32,066 nucleotides of DNA from JARYMI01 sp037444845 (GTDB lineage Bacteria; Acidobacteriota; Aminicenantia; Aminicenantales; UBA8522), in the NCBI GenBank assembly GCA_037444845.1, contig JBBILQ010000024.1, positions 1-32,066 on the forward strand. The letters run 5' to 3'. Below the pieces are notes generated by a model. It made no database searches and was not told the origin of the DNA. It saw only the letters and a list, made by a program, of their open reading frames with translations. Each line of letters starts with the position of its first letter. Positions within the stretch are counted from its first letter, which is position 1. Shown one piece after another: positions 22,209 to 30,030 of the stretch. The translations under genes and the position numbers were made by a program.

Positions 22209-22565
22209 ATGAAAGAGACGGCTCTGTTCATTTTCCTGATGCTTATTTGGACAGCGGCCCAGGTCTTCCTCAAGGCGGGGATGAACGAGCTCGCTGGAAG
22301 GAGGGTCGATTTCAAGTTCTTTGCTCAGGCTCTGACTTCCTGGCCTGTCCTGGCCGGACTCGTTCTTTCGGCCGCTGGGTTTATCTTCTGGCTGGTCATC
22401 CTTTCCCGGTTCAGCCTGAGTTATTCTTACCTCCTGGCCAGCCTCACTTTTGCCCTGGTTATCGTCGCTTCAGCCGTGTTTTTCAAAGAAGAGGTCTCTC
22501 CCCTCAGGTGGGCGGGCGCGGCTCTCATCATCCTGGGCGTTTTCCTCGTCTCACAAACTCGGTAG
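22209..22565 (+). CDS. Small four-helix EamA/SMR-type membrane protein
   Basis: 118 residues with four membrane helices, the size and layout of SMR and ArnE/ArnF proteins. Key pieces are IFLMLIWTAAQVFLKAGMNEL at the start, LAGLVLSAAGFIFWLVILSRF, the SLSYSYLLASLTFALVIVASAVFFKEE block, and WAGAALIILGVFLVS at the end. In this setting, next to a polyprenyl-phosphate glycosyltransferase, a flippase-like role for a lipid-linked sugar is reasonable, but that is inference. I chose the ATG at 22209 because AAGGAGG ends six bases upstream; an ATG 15 bases earlier overlaps the DUF2304 stop. The stop abuts the next ATG directly. Confidence 0.8.
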   Translation: MKETALFIFLMLIWTAAQVFLKAGMNELAGRRVDFKFFAQALTSWPVLAGLVLSAAGFIFWLVILSRFSLSYSYLLASLTFALVIVASAVFFKEEVSPLRWAGAALIILGVFLVSQTR

Positions 22566-23387
22566 ATGAACCTGGACAGGCTTCTTCCCATCTTAAGGTG
22601 CCTCAATTGCGGAGATCGCCTCAGCCTAAATGGCCGGCTTCTGGTCTGCCAAAAATGCAGTGAGCGCTTTCCTCTGGCCGACGACATCCCGGTCATGCTC
22701 AGAGAAGACACCGAAGACCGAGCTTGGGAAGATTATTTCCGCCGGGTTTCAGAGAAAATGGGGGACAGCGAAGCCGCCAACAGGTACTTCAGCCTGAAGA
22801 ACTTTCATTTCGTCCGCGACCAACTGCTCCGTTTCATCGGGAGTGTGAGAGGTCAGGCTATCCTCGACGTGGGCTGCGGAACGGGGCACTTCTCTCAACC
22901 TCTCGCCCGGGACAACCTGCTTGTTGGCGTGGATATCTCGCTCGACATGCTCGTCTATGCCAGGCAGAAGGGCCTGGCCGTTGTCCAATCATCCGGAAAG
23001 AAACTGCCCTTTGAGGCATCCAGTTTCGACCTCATCATCGCCAACAACGTCATCCAATCCATCCAGGACGGAGAGCCTTTTATCAAAGAGCTCAGCCGCG
23101 TGACCAGGCCGGGGGGAAGGCTCATCGTCAGCGCGACGAACAGACAGAACCTGAGCTTGGTTTTTTTCAGGGTCATCGAAAAAAGAAAACACGCGCATTT
23201 GAAAACGTACACAGCCGAAGAAATCCGTGACTATTTTGCGGCTGCCCGATGCCACGCTGAATCTGTCCTTTTCCTCTTTTTCCCGTTCGGGTTGGCCAGA
23301 CAGGTGCGGATGAACGAGCCAGCAGGGGCTTTGACCAGGTGTTTGGCCACCACCTTAGCTGTCAAGGGCCGTAAGCCCGAAGAATAG
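22566..23387 (+). CDS. Trm112-like zinc-ribbon SAM methyltransferase
   Basis: 273 residues. The N-terminus has four cysteines as CLNC and CQKC (C12, C15, C28, C31) in a short Trm112-like zinc ribbon, with PLADDIPVML typical of it. The Rossmann methyltransferase follows: motif I AILDVGCGTGHFS (about 98-110), VGVDISLDMLVYAR, and motif IV FDLIIANNVIQSI, ending with TRPGGRLIVSATN. The substrate is likely a sugar, lipid carrier or quinone-like compound; the operon favours glycan modification. It begins directly after the previous stop codon, so translational coupling is likely. Confidence 0.85.
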   Translation: MNLDRLLPILRCLNCGDRLSLNGRLLVCQKCSERFPLADDIPVMLREDTEDRAWEDYFRRVSEKMGDSEAANRYFSLKNFHFVRDQLLRFIGSVRGQAILDVGCGTGHFSQPLARDNLLVGVDISLDMLVYARQKGLAVVQSSGKKLPFEASSFDLIIANNVIQSIQDGEPFIKELSRVTRPGGRLIVSATNRQNLSLVFFRVIEKRKHAHLKTYTAEEIRDYFAAARCHAESVLFLFFPFGLARQVRMNEPAGALTRCLATTLAVKGRKPEE

Positions 23388-23391
23388 CCCG

Positions 23392-24198
23392 ATGATGAAC
23401 TTGCTCACTTTCGACGTCGAAGAATGGTTTCAGGCCAACTACCCTTCGACAGCGCAGGCGCCGGTGATGGAAGTGGATGAGCGGTTGGAAGTCAATGTCC
23501 GGAGTCTTCTCGATCTCTGCGTTGAACATCGGGCCAGAGCCACTTTTTTCATCTTAGGCCGGACGGCTGAACGGCACCCCGGCCTCGTTCCTCTTATTCA
23601 AGAAAAGGGCCACGAAATCGCTTCCCATGGCTATGAGCATATTCTCGTCTACGAGCAGACGCCTGAAAGCTTCGAAGCTGACCTCAGGAAATCCCTGGAT
23701 GTGCTCGAAGGAATCAGCCGGCAAAAAATTCTCGGCTATCGAGCCCCTTCGTGGTCGGCCAACACCCGGATGCCCTGGTTCTTTGACATTCTCGAGAGCC
23801 ACGGGTTGGCCTATGATTCAAGCCTTTTTCCGGCCCGGACATTCCTCTACGGAGACCGCCGGGCCAGAAGATTTCCCCATTCCATCGGAAATCTGACCGA
23901 GATCCCGGCGTCAACTGCGTCGTTGTTCAGGCTCAGGATTCCCTTCGCCAGCGGCTTCTTTTTCAGGCTATTCCCCGGCTTCTTTATCAGGTTGGGAATT
24001 CAAGGCGTGAACAGGAGGGGCCAGCCGGCCATGCTCTGCCTTCATCCCCGGGAAATCGACGTCTCCTCCCCGCGGCTCAACCTGACCAGAAAAGAAAGGT
24101 TTATCCACTATGTCAACATCAAAACCGCCCGGAAGAAGCTGGCGGGGCTTCTGGCCTCCTTCTCCTTCTGCTCCATCCAGGACTACCTGTCCCTCTGA
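23392..24198 (+). CDS. Polysaccharide deacetylase, NodB domain with DUF3473-like start
   Basis: 268 residues. NodB motifs: D8-V-E-E near the N-terminus (LLTFDVEEWFQANY), TFFILGRTAERHPGLVPLIQ, the metal-binding SHGYEH (H79, H83), GYRAPSWS about 115-122, and LHPREID near the C-terminus. It would remove N-acetyl groups from a polysaccharide. The opening LLTFDVEEWF is the form seen in deacetylases of exopolysaccharide and PEP-CTERM loci. No signal peptide, so it may act in the cytoplasm or with the membrane enzymes. Two ATGs are adjacent; the gene is four bases after the methyltransferase stop. Confidence 0.88.
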   Translation: MMNLLTFDVEEWFQANYPSTAQAPVMEVDERLEVNVRSLLDLCVEHRARATFFILGRTAERHPGLVPLIQEKGHEIASHGYEHILVYEQTPESFEADLRKSLDVLEGISRQKILGYRAPSWSANTRMPWFFDILESHGLAYDSSLFPARTFLYGDRRARRFPHSIGNLTEIPASTASLFRLRIPFASGFFFRLFPGFFIRLGIQGVNRRGQPAMLCLHPREIDVSSPRLNLTRKERFIHYVNIKTARKKLAGLLASFSFCSIQDYLSL

Positions 24199-24202
24199 TT
24201 CG

Positions 24203-24231
24203 TTGAAAAGGCCCCCAAGCTTCACTATAAT
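24203..24231 (+). promoter_or_regulatory. Sigma-70 promoter before the GT39-like gene
   Basis: TTGAAA (24203-24208), 17-bp spacer, and a perfect TATAAT (24226-24231), in the 53-base gap after the deacetylase. The start would be near 24238, 14 bases before the ATG at 24252. The last two genes of the locus can thus be expressed apart from the first five. Confidence 0.7.
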
Positions 24232-24251
24232 GTCCTGACAGCACGAAGCAC

Positions 24252-26996
24252 ATGATGAAGTTTCTGAAGCGCCATGGTTTGATTGTTGCCCTTCTCCTCG
24301 TTTTTGCGAGCGGAACGTTCCTCAGGCTGTGGGGAGTATCGTCCGTCTACGAACGGGTTGACGACATCCCTGTGGCCAAGCATATCGAGAGAATTTATCA
24401 TGGGGATTGGAGGCCGGACCATATCTTTTACTACCCGATTTTTTTCAACTACATCGCCGCTGTCATCCTGAGAGGCCTGTCTGGATTTCTTTCCCTTATC
24501 GGGGTTCACAGCGGCCCGGGCTTTTTCGAATTTTCGTTCGACCAGATCCTCCAGACAGCGCGAATCGTCTCTGCCCTTATGGGTGCTTTGACCATCCTTT
24601 TCGTCTATGCCATCGGGAGGAGACTCTATTCCCGGGGACAGGCTCTCCTCTCTTCGTTTTTCTTCTCCGTATCGTTCATCCACATCCTTTACAGCCACCA
24701 GATAGTCATGGACGTTCCGATGACTTTTTTCTATGCCCTGGCTCTGCTTTTTTGCGCCAGGCTCCTTGAGATCAGGCGCTGGCGGGATTATGCGCTGGCC
24801 GGGTTTGTCTGCGGCATCGCCGTGGCCACAAAATACAACGGCATTTTCATTTTAGCGGCTCTTTTAGTGGCCCATCTGCTGGGTTTTCCAGCAATGAAAA
24901 AAAGATTTTTGCGGGCTTTCCTCGACCCGAGAATGTACCTGGCGGGCCTTTTCTCGCTTGTCGGTTTCGTGACGGCCCATCCTTATGCGCTTCTTCATCT
25001 CCGCCGATTCGTCAGAGCCTCTGCTCTTCTCATCCGGATCGTCCATGAGACGGAATATTATCTCGAGCCGATAAAACCCCGGACAGGGCTTGAGCACATC
25101 AAGTACAACAAGTACTTTCTGGCGATGAAAAACATCATCACGGCTGAGGGCCTGATCTTTTTTGTCCTGATCGCGCTCGGAATCGCCTGGGTTTTGGTCC
25201 GCCGGAACAAGAGCAACTCTTTTCTTGCCCTTTCCGGCCTGGCCTATTTTCTGGGGGCTCTCGGCTTCCTTGGGTTCTCGAGGTACAGGGATATTCCACC
25301 GCTGGCCGTCATCTACTCTTTCCTGGCTATGTTAGGCTTACAGGCATTCCTGCGCCTGCTTAAGACTCCCGGGCTAAAGAAGGTGGCCACGCCCGCCATC
25401 GTGGCCCTGGTCATTCTATGCCTCGAGTATTCTGCCGTGGTCAAGACGTATTACCTCTGGGAGGACGACACAACCGAGGTGGCTGAACGGTGGATCAGAA
25501 GGAACATTCCCGAGCACAAGTATTTTGGAAAAGAATGGTTTTCTCCGCCGACGAGGGGCAGGGACTACAGCTATCCGGCTTTTTCGGCGCCCTTTCTCAC
25601 TTCCAGGAATTTCGCGCCGTATGACCGGTTCGATTTCATCATCATTTCGAGCGCGGCCCACGGGCATTTCTTCAGGAACCAGAAGTTCTATCCTGACATC
25701 ATCAGGATTTATAAAAATGTGCGGGAGAAATACGAAGTGATCAAGCGGTTCACCTTCAAAGATTTCGAGTACAAGAACCCGGAACTGAGCATTTTCAGCA
25801 CGGCGCGTCAAAACAGGCCCAAGCAGCGGCTCTCCCTTCCGCTCGTCCTGCCCCCGGATAACCCTGCCAGGGAATTTGAGGCGAGCGACGGCAGCCCCTA
25901 CGGAAAAGACGTTTGCAGCTTTCTTCTTGACGGCCGCCAGCGCGTGACCAGGATTATCATCAGCCCGAAGAAAATCAGGGAAATGGCGGTCTTTGTGACG
26001 TCATTGGAGGGCAGCGGGGAGGTCGTCGTCGGGAGCTTTTTGTCCAGAAAACGCCTGCTCCTCGGCCCCGGACAGACTGCCCACCTCCTGTTTCGCCCGC
26101 GGGCATCCTTCCCTTTTTTCAAGCACCTCTACAAGATCAGCTTCAAAGCTTCTCGATCTCTCGGGAAAGCCCTCGTCAGGCTCGGCTACGACGAGTTCAA
26201 GACCGGGGCGGAGTTTTTTCAACAGGAAGACTACGAGAAGGCCAGGCGATTTTTCTTGCAGGCCCTGGAAAACCGGCCGCGAAACTCGCTGGACCTCGAA
26301 ATATATCTCTATCTCGCCCGATGCTCGGAGAGGCTCGGCCTCCGCCAGGAGTCACAACAATACCTGAAGGACGCTTTGTCCAGTCCGTTCATCAGACGGT
26401 ACGCCGGGCTTTTCCAGCCGTTCGAAAGCGAGGATTCCTGGACGAGGACGTTTGAAAAAGTGTCGGGGATCGATTTCAAACTCCTCGAACAAACATTGAC
26501 CACGACTGTAGATGACGGCGATTTCACGTTCAGCGGCGGGATGTCGGTCGCAAGCCCCCGGTTCCATCGGTCGACGGCATTCCTCATGTCGGGCGACAAA
26601 GAAGGAAAGCCGGCCGAAGGAACGTCCCCTGAAATCTGGGACATCCCTCAGGACTACCGGATGGAGTTCATTTTTTTTAATCCTTCTCAAGCCGAGGGCG
26701 AGGTCGGAGAGCTGGAGGTTGTTTCCGGCGACGGGGAAAACACAGAATATGCAGTTTTCCCGATCATCCTGAAGCCAACCGACAAAGAGCAAGTCTCGAG
26801 CGCGTCTTTTTTTGGGTCGGCCAGGAACCTTGGGAAATCAAACCGGTTTCTCATCAGGATTGACCCGGCCAAAAACCTGGCTTTTGATTACGTCAAAATT
26901 GTCCCTGACCTCAGAGCGTTCTTCAACAGAAAACACGTCCTCATCCAGAATCTCCCCGGGGTCGGTGATCTCGCTTCCGCCAATGGCCGCGAATAA
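24252..26996 (+). CDS. GT39-like membrane glycosyltransferase with C-terminal TPR and beta extension
   Basis: 914 residues. The first 400 or so contain about ten membrane helices in the pattern of PMT/ArnT enzymes: an N-terminal helix, an acidic first loop (YERVDDIPVAKHIERIYHGDW; DD is the likely catalytic pair), DVPMTFFYALALLF, and ATKYNGIF. They use polyprenyl-phosphate sugars on the outside of the inner membrane. Residues about 405-560 are a soluble domain. Residues about 640-720 look like TPR units (QEDYEKARRFFLQALENRPRN, LYLARCSERLGLRQESQQYLKDAL). About 190 residues at the C-terminus are predicted beta-rich. The tail is unusual for the family. It has its own promoter and overlaps the next gene by 14 bases. 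Confidence 0.82.
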   Translation: MMKFLKRHGLIVALLLVFASGTFLRLWGVSSVYERVDDIPVAKHIERIYHGDWRPDHIFYYPIFFNYIAAVILRGLSGFLSLIGVHSGPGFFEFSFDQILQTARIVSALMGALTILFVYAIGRRLYSRGQALLSSFFFSVSFIHILYSHQIVMDVPMTFFYALALLFCARLLEIRRWRDYALAGFVCGIAVATKYNGIFILAALLVAHLLGFPAMKKRFLRAFLDPRMYLAGLFSLVGFVTAHPYALLHLRRFVRASALLIRIVHETEYYLEPIKPRTGLEHIKYNKYFLAMKNIITAEGLIFFVLIALGIAWVLVRRNKSNSFLALSGLAYFLGALGFLGFSRYRDIPPLAVIYSFLAMLGLQAFLRLLKTPGLKKVATPAIVALVILCLEYSAVVKTYYLWEDDTTEVAERWIRRNIPEHKYFGKEWFSPPTRGRDYSYPAFSAPFLTSRNFAPYDRFDFIIISSAAHGHFFRNQKFYPDIIRIYKNVREKYEVIKRFTFKDFEYKNPELSIFSTARQNRPKQRLSLPLVLPPDNPAREFEASDGSPYGKDVCSFLLDGRQRVTRIIISPKKIREMAVFVTSLEGSGEVVVGSFLSRKRLLLGPGQTAHLLFRPRASFPFFKHLYKISFKASRSLGKALVRLGYDEFKTGAEFFQQEDYEKARRFFLQALENRPRNSLDLEIYLYLARCSERLGLRQESQQYLKDALSSPFIRRYAGLFQPFESEDSWTRTFEKVSGIDFKLLEQTLTTTVDDGDFTFSGGMSVASPRFHRSTAFLMSGDKEGKPAEGTSPEIWDIPQDYRMEFIFFNPSQAEGEVGELEVVSGDGENTEYAVFPIILKPTDKEQVSSASFFGSARNLGKSNRFLIRIDPAKNLAFDYVKIVPDLRAFFNRKHVLIQNLPGVGDLASANGRE

Positions 26997-27896
26997 CGAA
27001 GACCGACCCTGCTTTCTCTGCGGCGGAAGGAAACTCAGGCCTTATTTCGCCCTGAAGGGAGACGCTTTTTTTAGATGCCGGGAGTGCGGCCTTATCCAGA
27101 TGTCTCCCCTTCCCGAAAGACTGGCCCAAGGGGATGATTACACCGGCTATGACCTGCAAAGGCAGCGCCAATTCATCCGGCTTTTTACCTGAAGAGCGAG
27201 CCTGGATGAGTAAACTGCTGGCGAGCTCTCCGTGCGATCCAGAGATACAAAAGCGGCGGGCGGCTCCTGGACGTTGGCTGCGGGACGGGAGAATTTCTCG
27301 GCCTTGCCCGACATGCAGGGTTTCAGGCTTTTGGAATCGAGCCATCGGCGACGGCTTACCTTATTGCCCGAAAGAGCCATCCTGTCGCCTTAGGTGAGCT
27401 CAAAGACATCAGCCTGAAGGAAGACTTTTTCGACATCGCGACGCTCTGGTCTGTTCTCGAGCACGTCATTGACCCGCTTTCTTTTCTACGGAAAGTAAGC
27501 CTGTCTTTGAAGAAAAACGGCATCCTCGGCCTCCGTGTGCCCTCCTCGCGCGGCCTTCTTGCTCTCTTGGCGCTCTGGCTTTACCGTCTTTCAGCGGGGA
27601 GAATCAAGCGTCCCCTAACAATCATTTATCAATTAGAATGGCATTACAAGCATTTCTATTTTTACGACCGGAAAAACATGGCTCTCCTCCTCGAAAAATG
27701 CGGGTTTGAGATTCTCGAAAGCTACGATGAACGCGCCTATGCCATCAGCAGTCTGGGCTTCAGGATGGATTACCTTCCCCGGTCAAAAGCTCTCCGGATG
27801 ATGCTCAAGGCAGCTCTCTTCATAAACCTTCACCTGTCCCGTCTTCTTCGCCGCCAGGACGAGCTGGTCGTCGTAGCTAAAAAATCAGATGGATAA
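26983..27896 (+). pseudogene. Zinc-ribbon SAM methyltransferase broken by two frameshifts
   Basis: The start encodes CFLCGGRKLRPYF and CRECGLIQMSP, the zinc ribbon typical of class I sugar methyltransferases, in one frame up to FIRLFT and a TGA at about 27190. The natural continuation (LPEERAWMSKLLA) is in the next frame, and the rest (RAIQRYKSGGRLLDVGCGTGEFLG on to DELVVVAKKSDG) is in the third. Each break equals one extra base: the first in the run TTTTT at 27182-27186, the second near 27215-27235. Downstream the SAM motif, DIATLWSVLEHVIDPLSF and the C-terminal half are intact to the TAA at 27896. This may be a true pseudogene or two sequence errors within 50 bases. The intact protein would have been about 303 residues. 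Confidence 0.8.
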
Positions 27897-28082
27897 TTTC
27901 CCTCTGCCTAAGCTTCTATGATTCTGGAAATCTCGAAGACGACGGGATTGGCCGCGTCCGGGCAGGCAGGTCACGATGACTTTAAGATTCTTGAGTTTCA
28001 CCGTCGCGTTCCTCCGTTTCGTGCCAACTCGCTCGGCAAATTGTATTCCATCTCGGATGCAATGAACATGCCAACACCCAAT
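27897..28082. other. Non-coding stretch before repeat family 2, copy 2
   Basis: I see no gene, hairpin terminator or promoter here. The short frame starting at 27918 runs into the adjacent repeat and has no ribosome site. Confidence 0.5.
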
Positions 28083-28281
28083 TTTGCCGATAGAAAATTG
28101 TCTTTGCGAGCGAAGCGAAGCAATCTGACCCAGAGGGTCGTCACGAGGCTTCTTTTAGAAGCCGTGGTGATCTCATCGAATTTCATGAGACCGCCACGCT
28201 TCGCTCGCGGCGACTTCGTCGGATCGCCACGCACCCAATGGGTGCTCGCGATGACGGGGATAGCGTTTTCTTAACGGCAAT
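28083..28281. repeat. Dispersed repeat family 2, copy 2 (about 200 bp, inverted)
   Basis: The reverse complement nearly repeats 13180-13380 base for base through the interior (GGCTTCT/AGAAGCC, GACCC/GGGTC and TCTCAT/ATGAGA hairpins included). The terminal TTGCCGATAGAAAATTG and GCCGTTAAGAAAACG segments differ a little more. It lies between the broken methyltransferase and the small exported protein. Confidence 0.88.
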
Positions 28282-28310
28282 TTCTGGCCAACAATGGACG
28301 CGGAGAGTCC

Positions 28311-28532
28311 TTAAAAATAAAAGAAAACCATGCAGGCCGCAAACATGGCAGTGCACGCCTGTATCCCCTCGTAGGCGCCGCGCAGGGAAAGATTGGACAA
28401 GAGAGCCACGGCCATGCACCTGGCATAGACATCTGTGCAAGGATGAGTTTCCTCGCCTGATGCCGCCGGCCCAAAAGATAAAAAAAGCACCAAAATCAGG
28501 CAGGCATAAGCTAATAAAGATCGGCTTTTCAT
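28311..28532 (-). CDS. Small exported protein with duplicated CX6C motif
   Basis: About 73 residues from MKSRSLLAYACL. A signal peptide (AYACLILVLFLSFGPAASG) is followed by a mature part of about 47 residues. That part holds PCTDVYARCMA and ACTAMFAACMV, two matching blocks with C-T-x-x-[YF]-A-x-C-M separated by about 22 residues. Four cysteines as two CX6C pairs suggest a helical hairpin held by disulfides or a metal site. GAGGAGG lies five bases before the ATG, an excellent ribosome site; an ATG 30 bases upstream is less well placed. No family recognised. It is monocistronic and antisense to both neighbours. Confidence 0.6.
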   Translation of the reverse strand: MKSRSLLAYACLILVLFLSFGPAASGEETHPCTDVYARCMAVALLSNLSLRGAYEGIQACTAMFAACMVFFYF

Positions 28533-28851
28533 CGGAACCTCCTCTCCTCTGATCTTATGCAAAATCCGTGCCGGGATGGCCGCATCGGAATCGATTTTAA
28601 GTTATTGATATATTTTAAATTAGATAAGCCTGGAAATGACAGGGTTTTCCTGCCGTAACCGCTTGTTGACGCTGAGCTGTTTTCCAGCCTGTGGCCACGA
28701 CAACTCTTCTTACCGATCGACAAGACCACGGCTCGAAGCGGCGAGCAAGCCCGATTCCCCGTCTTATTCTCTCCGCCATTCCTCCCCCAGGCTTGTCGGG
28801 GACAGAAGTCAGGATGGAGATATTTTGTGCATTATGTATGGCGTCCCCAAT
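28533..28851. other. Intergenic stretch without recognised genes
   Basis: About 320 bases between the divergent small exported protein and the FkbM gene. The first 90 bases are AT-rich (28590-28625) and probably contain the promoter for the exported protein, though no clear -35/-10 pair stands out. The short open frames on either strand have no good ribosome sites. Confidence 0.4.
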
Positions 28852-28880
28852 TTGTAAAAGGCGGCAGGTTTCATTACAAT
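28852..28880 (+). promoter_or_regulatory. Candidate sigma-70 promoter of the FkbM gene
   Basis: TTGTAA (28852-28857), 17-bp spacer and TACAAT (28875-28880). The start would be near 28887, which favours the ATG at 28911 over the longer reading from 28827. Confidence 0.5.
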
Positions 28881-28910
28881 GTCCCGCGGAAATCCAGGTT
28901 TGAGAAAAAA

Positions 28911-29801
28911 ATGAGCAACGGCTGGCCGAAAAAAACAGTCTACGCGGATGAAGAGGATATTTTCTACTGTTATCGGCTATTTCTTCATAGAGAACCAGAC
29001 GAGGGTGGTTTCGCCTATTTCAAGAGCCTCGTCCAGGGCGGCCGGTTCCCTCTTCAGACACTCGTCTTTCACTTCGTCGAATCGGACGAATACAAATCCC
29101 TGAAGAGGCGCGAATTCCGGGAGATTTCCTGCCGGATCGGCGGCATCGAACTTAAGGCATTCGATGATTATTATTCATCGTCCTCAGAAGTGACAATCCG
29201 CGAGCTCGAGGCTGACCTGTACCGGCTTTCGGACATCGACTTTAAGGAAGGCGACGTCGTCGTCGATATCGGGGCTTACATCGGACTTTTTTCGATGGTT
29301 CTGGCTGAAAAACACCCGCATATCATGATTTACGCGTTTGAACCTGTCTCCATCAATTTCAGGAATTTGGTCCGCGGGATCGAGGCGAACGGCATCCGCA
29401 ACGTCCGGGCCTTCCAACTGGCCGTGACATCTGACGGCCGCGAGGTCGAGATGCTCTACAGCCATAGCTTCACGGGCGGAAGCACGACGCTCGAAATCCA
29501 GAAGGAGAATATATCCTCGGCTCATCTCGTCGAGAGAGTCGCCTCAAAGACGCTTGATCAGATCTTCGCTGAATTCGGGATCGACCGCTGCAAGCTGTTG
29601 AAGATCGACTGCGAAGGCAGCGAGTATGAGATTCTCTACAACGCCACGTGCCTCGACCGCATATCGCATATCCGGGGTGAATTCCACATAAATAAAACCC
29701 TGGCTGCAAAAGGCTTCAGTATCGAGGGCCTGGTCGACTACCTGTCAAAGTCAATTCCCGGGGAAAACATCTACTGCATCCCCTCCCGCATGTCCGACTA
29801 A
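28911..29801 (+). CDS. FkbM-family methyltransferase with N-terminal DUF4214-like domain
   Basis: 296 residues. Residues about 14-62 (EDIFYCYRLFLHREPDEGGFAYFKSLVQGGRFPLQTLVFHFVESDEY) match the DUF4214 pattern, a small helical repeat found in surface and glycan-related proteins. After a linker, the FkbM SAM fold follows: VVVDIGAYIGLFSMVLA, IYAFEPVSINFRNLVRGIEANG, LLKIDCEGSEYEIL, and GEFHI. FkbM enzymes mostly O-methylate sugars in lipopolysaccharide and similar glycans, which fits the glycan locus upstream. The start is chosen from the promoter position; the ribosome site is weak. Both domains are visible by motif; the joined layout is unusual but not unknown. Confidence 0.8.
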   Translation: MSNGWPKKTVYADEEDIFYCYRLFLHREPDEGGFAYFKSLVQGGRFPLQTLVFHFVESDEYKSLKRREFREISCRIGGIELKAFDDYYSSSSEVTIRELEADLYRLSDIDFKEGDVVVDIGAYIGLFSMVLAEKHPHIMIYAFEPVSINFRNLVRGIEANGIRNVRAFQLAVTSDGREVEMLYSHSFTGGSTTLEIQKENISSAHLVERVASKTLDQIFAEFGIDRCKLLKIDCEGSEYEILYNATCLDRISHIRGEFHINKTLAAKGFSIEGLVDYLSKSIPGENIYCIPSRMSD

Positions 29802-29819
29802 TTGAGGGAGGACCGAGCT

Positions 29820-29963
29820 AACCTGGACTATTCACGAAATGAAAGGAAAAAATCCCCTCTCCCCATGTGGGAGAGGGTCGGGGTGAGGGGGATCATTCAA
29901 AGATTCCCCCTCCCCCCAGGGGAGGGGCCTGCTTTCTGGCATAATTTGTGAATAGGTCAGGCT
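29820..29963. repeat. Dispersed repeat family 1, copy 2 (MITE-like, 144 bp, inverted)
   Basis: The reverse complement matches 3759-3916, with the terminal AACCTG..CTATTCAC ends. It lies between the convergent FkbM and dipeptidase genes. The hairpins CCCTCTCCC/GGGAGAGGG and GGGGGATC/GATTCCCCC could act as a bidirectional terminator here. It is 14 bases shorter than copy 1. Confidence 0.85.
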
Positions 29964-30030
29964 AATTCATTGATTATAAATAATACAAAGAATTCCGCTA
30001 AAATACCCGATAAAGCCCACTCTTCTGCCG

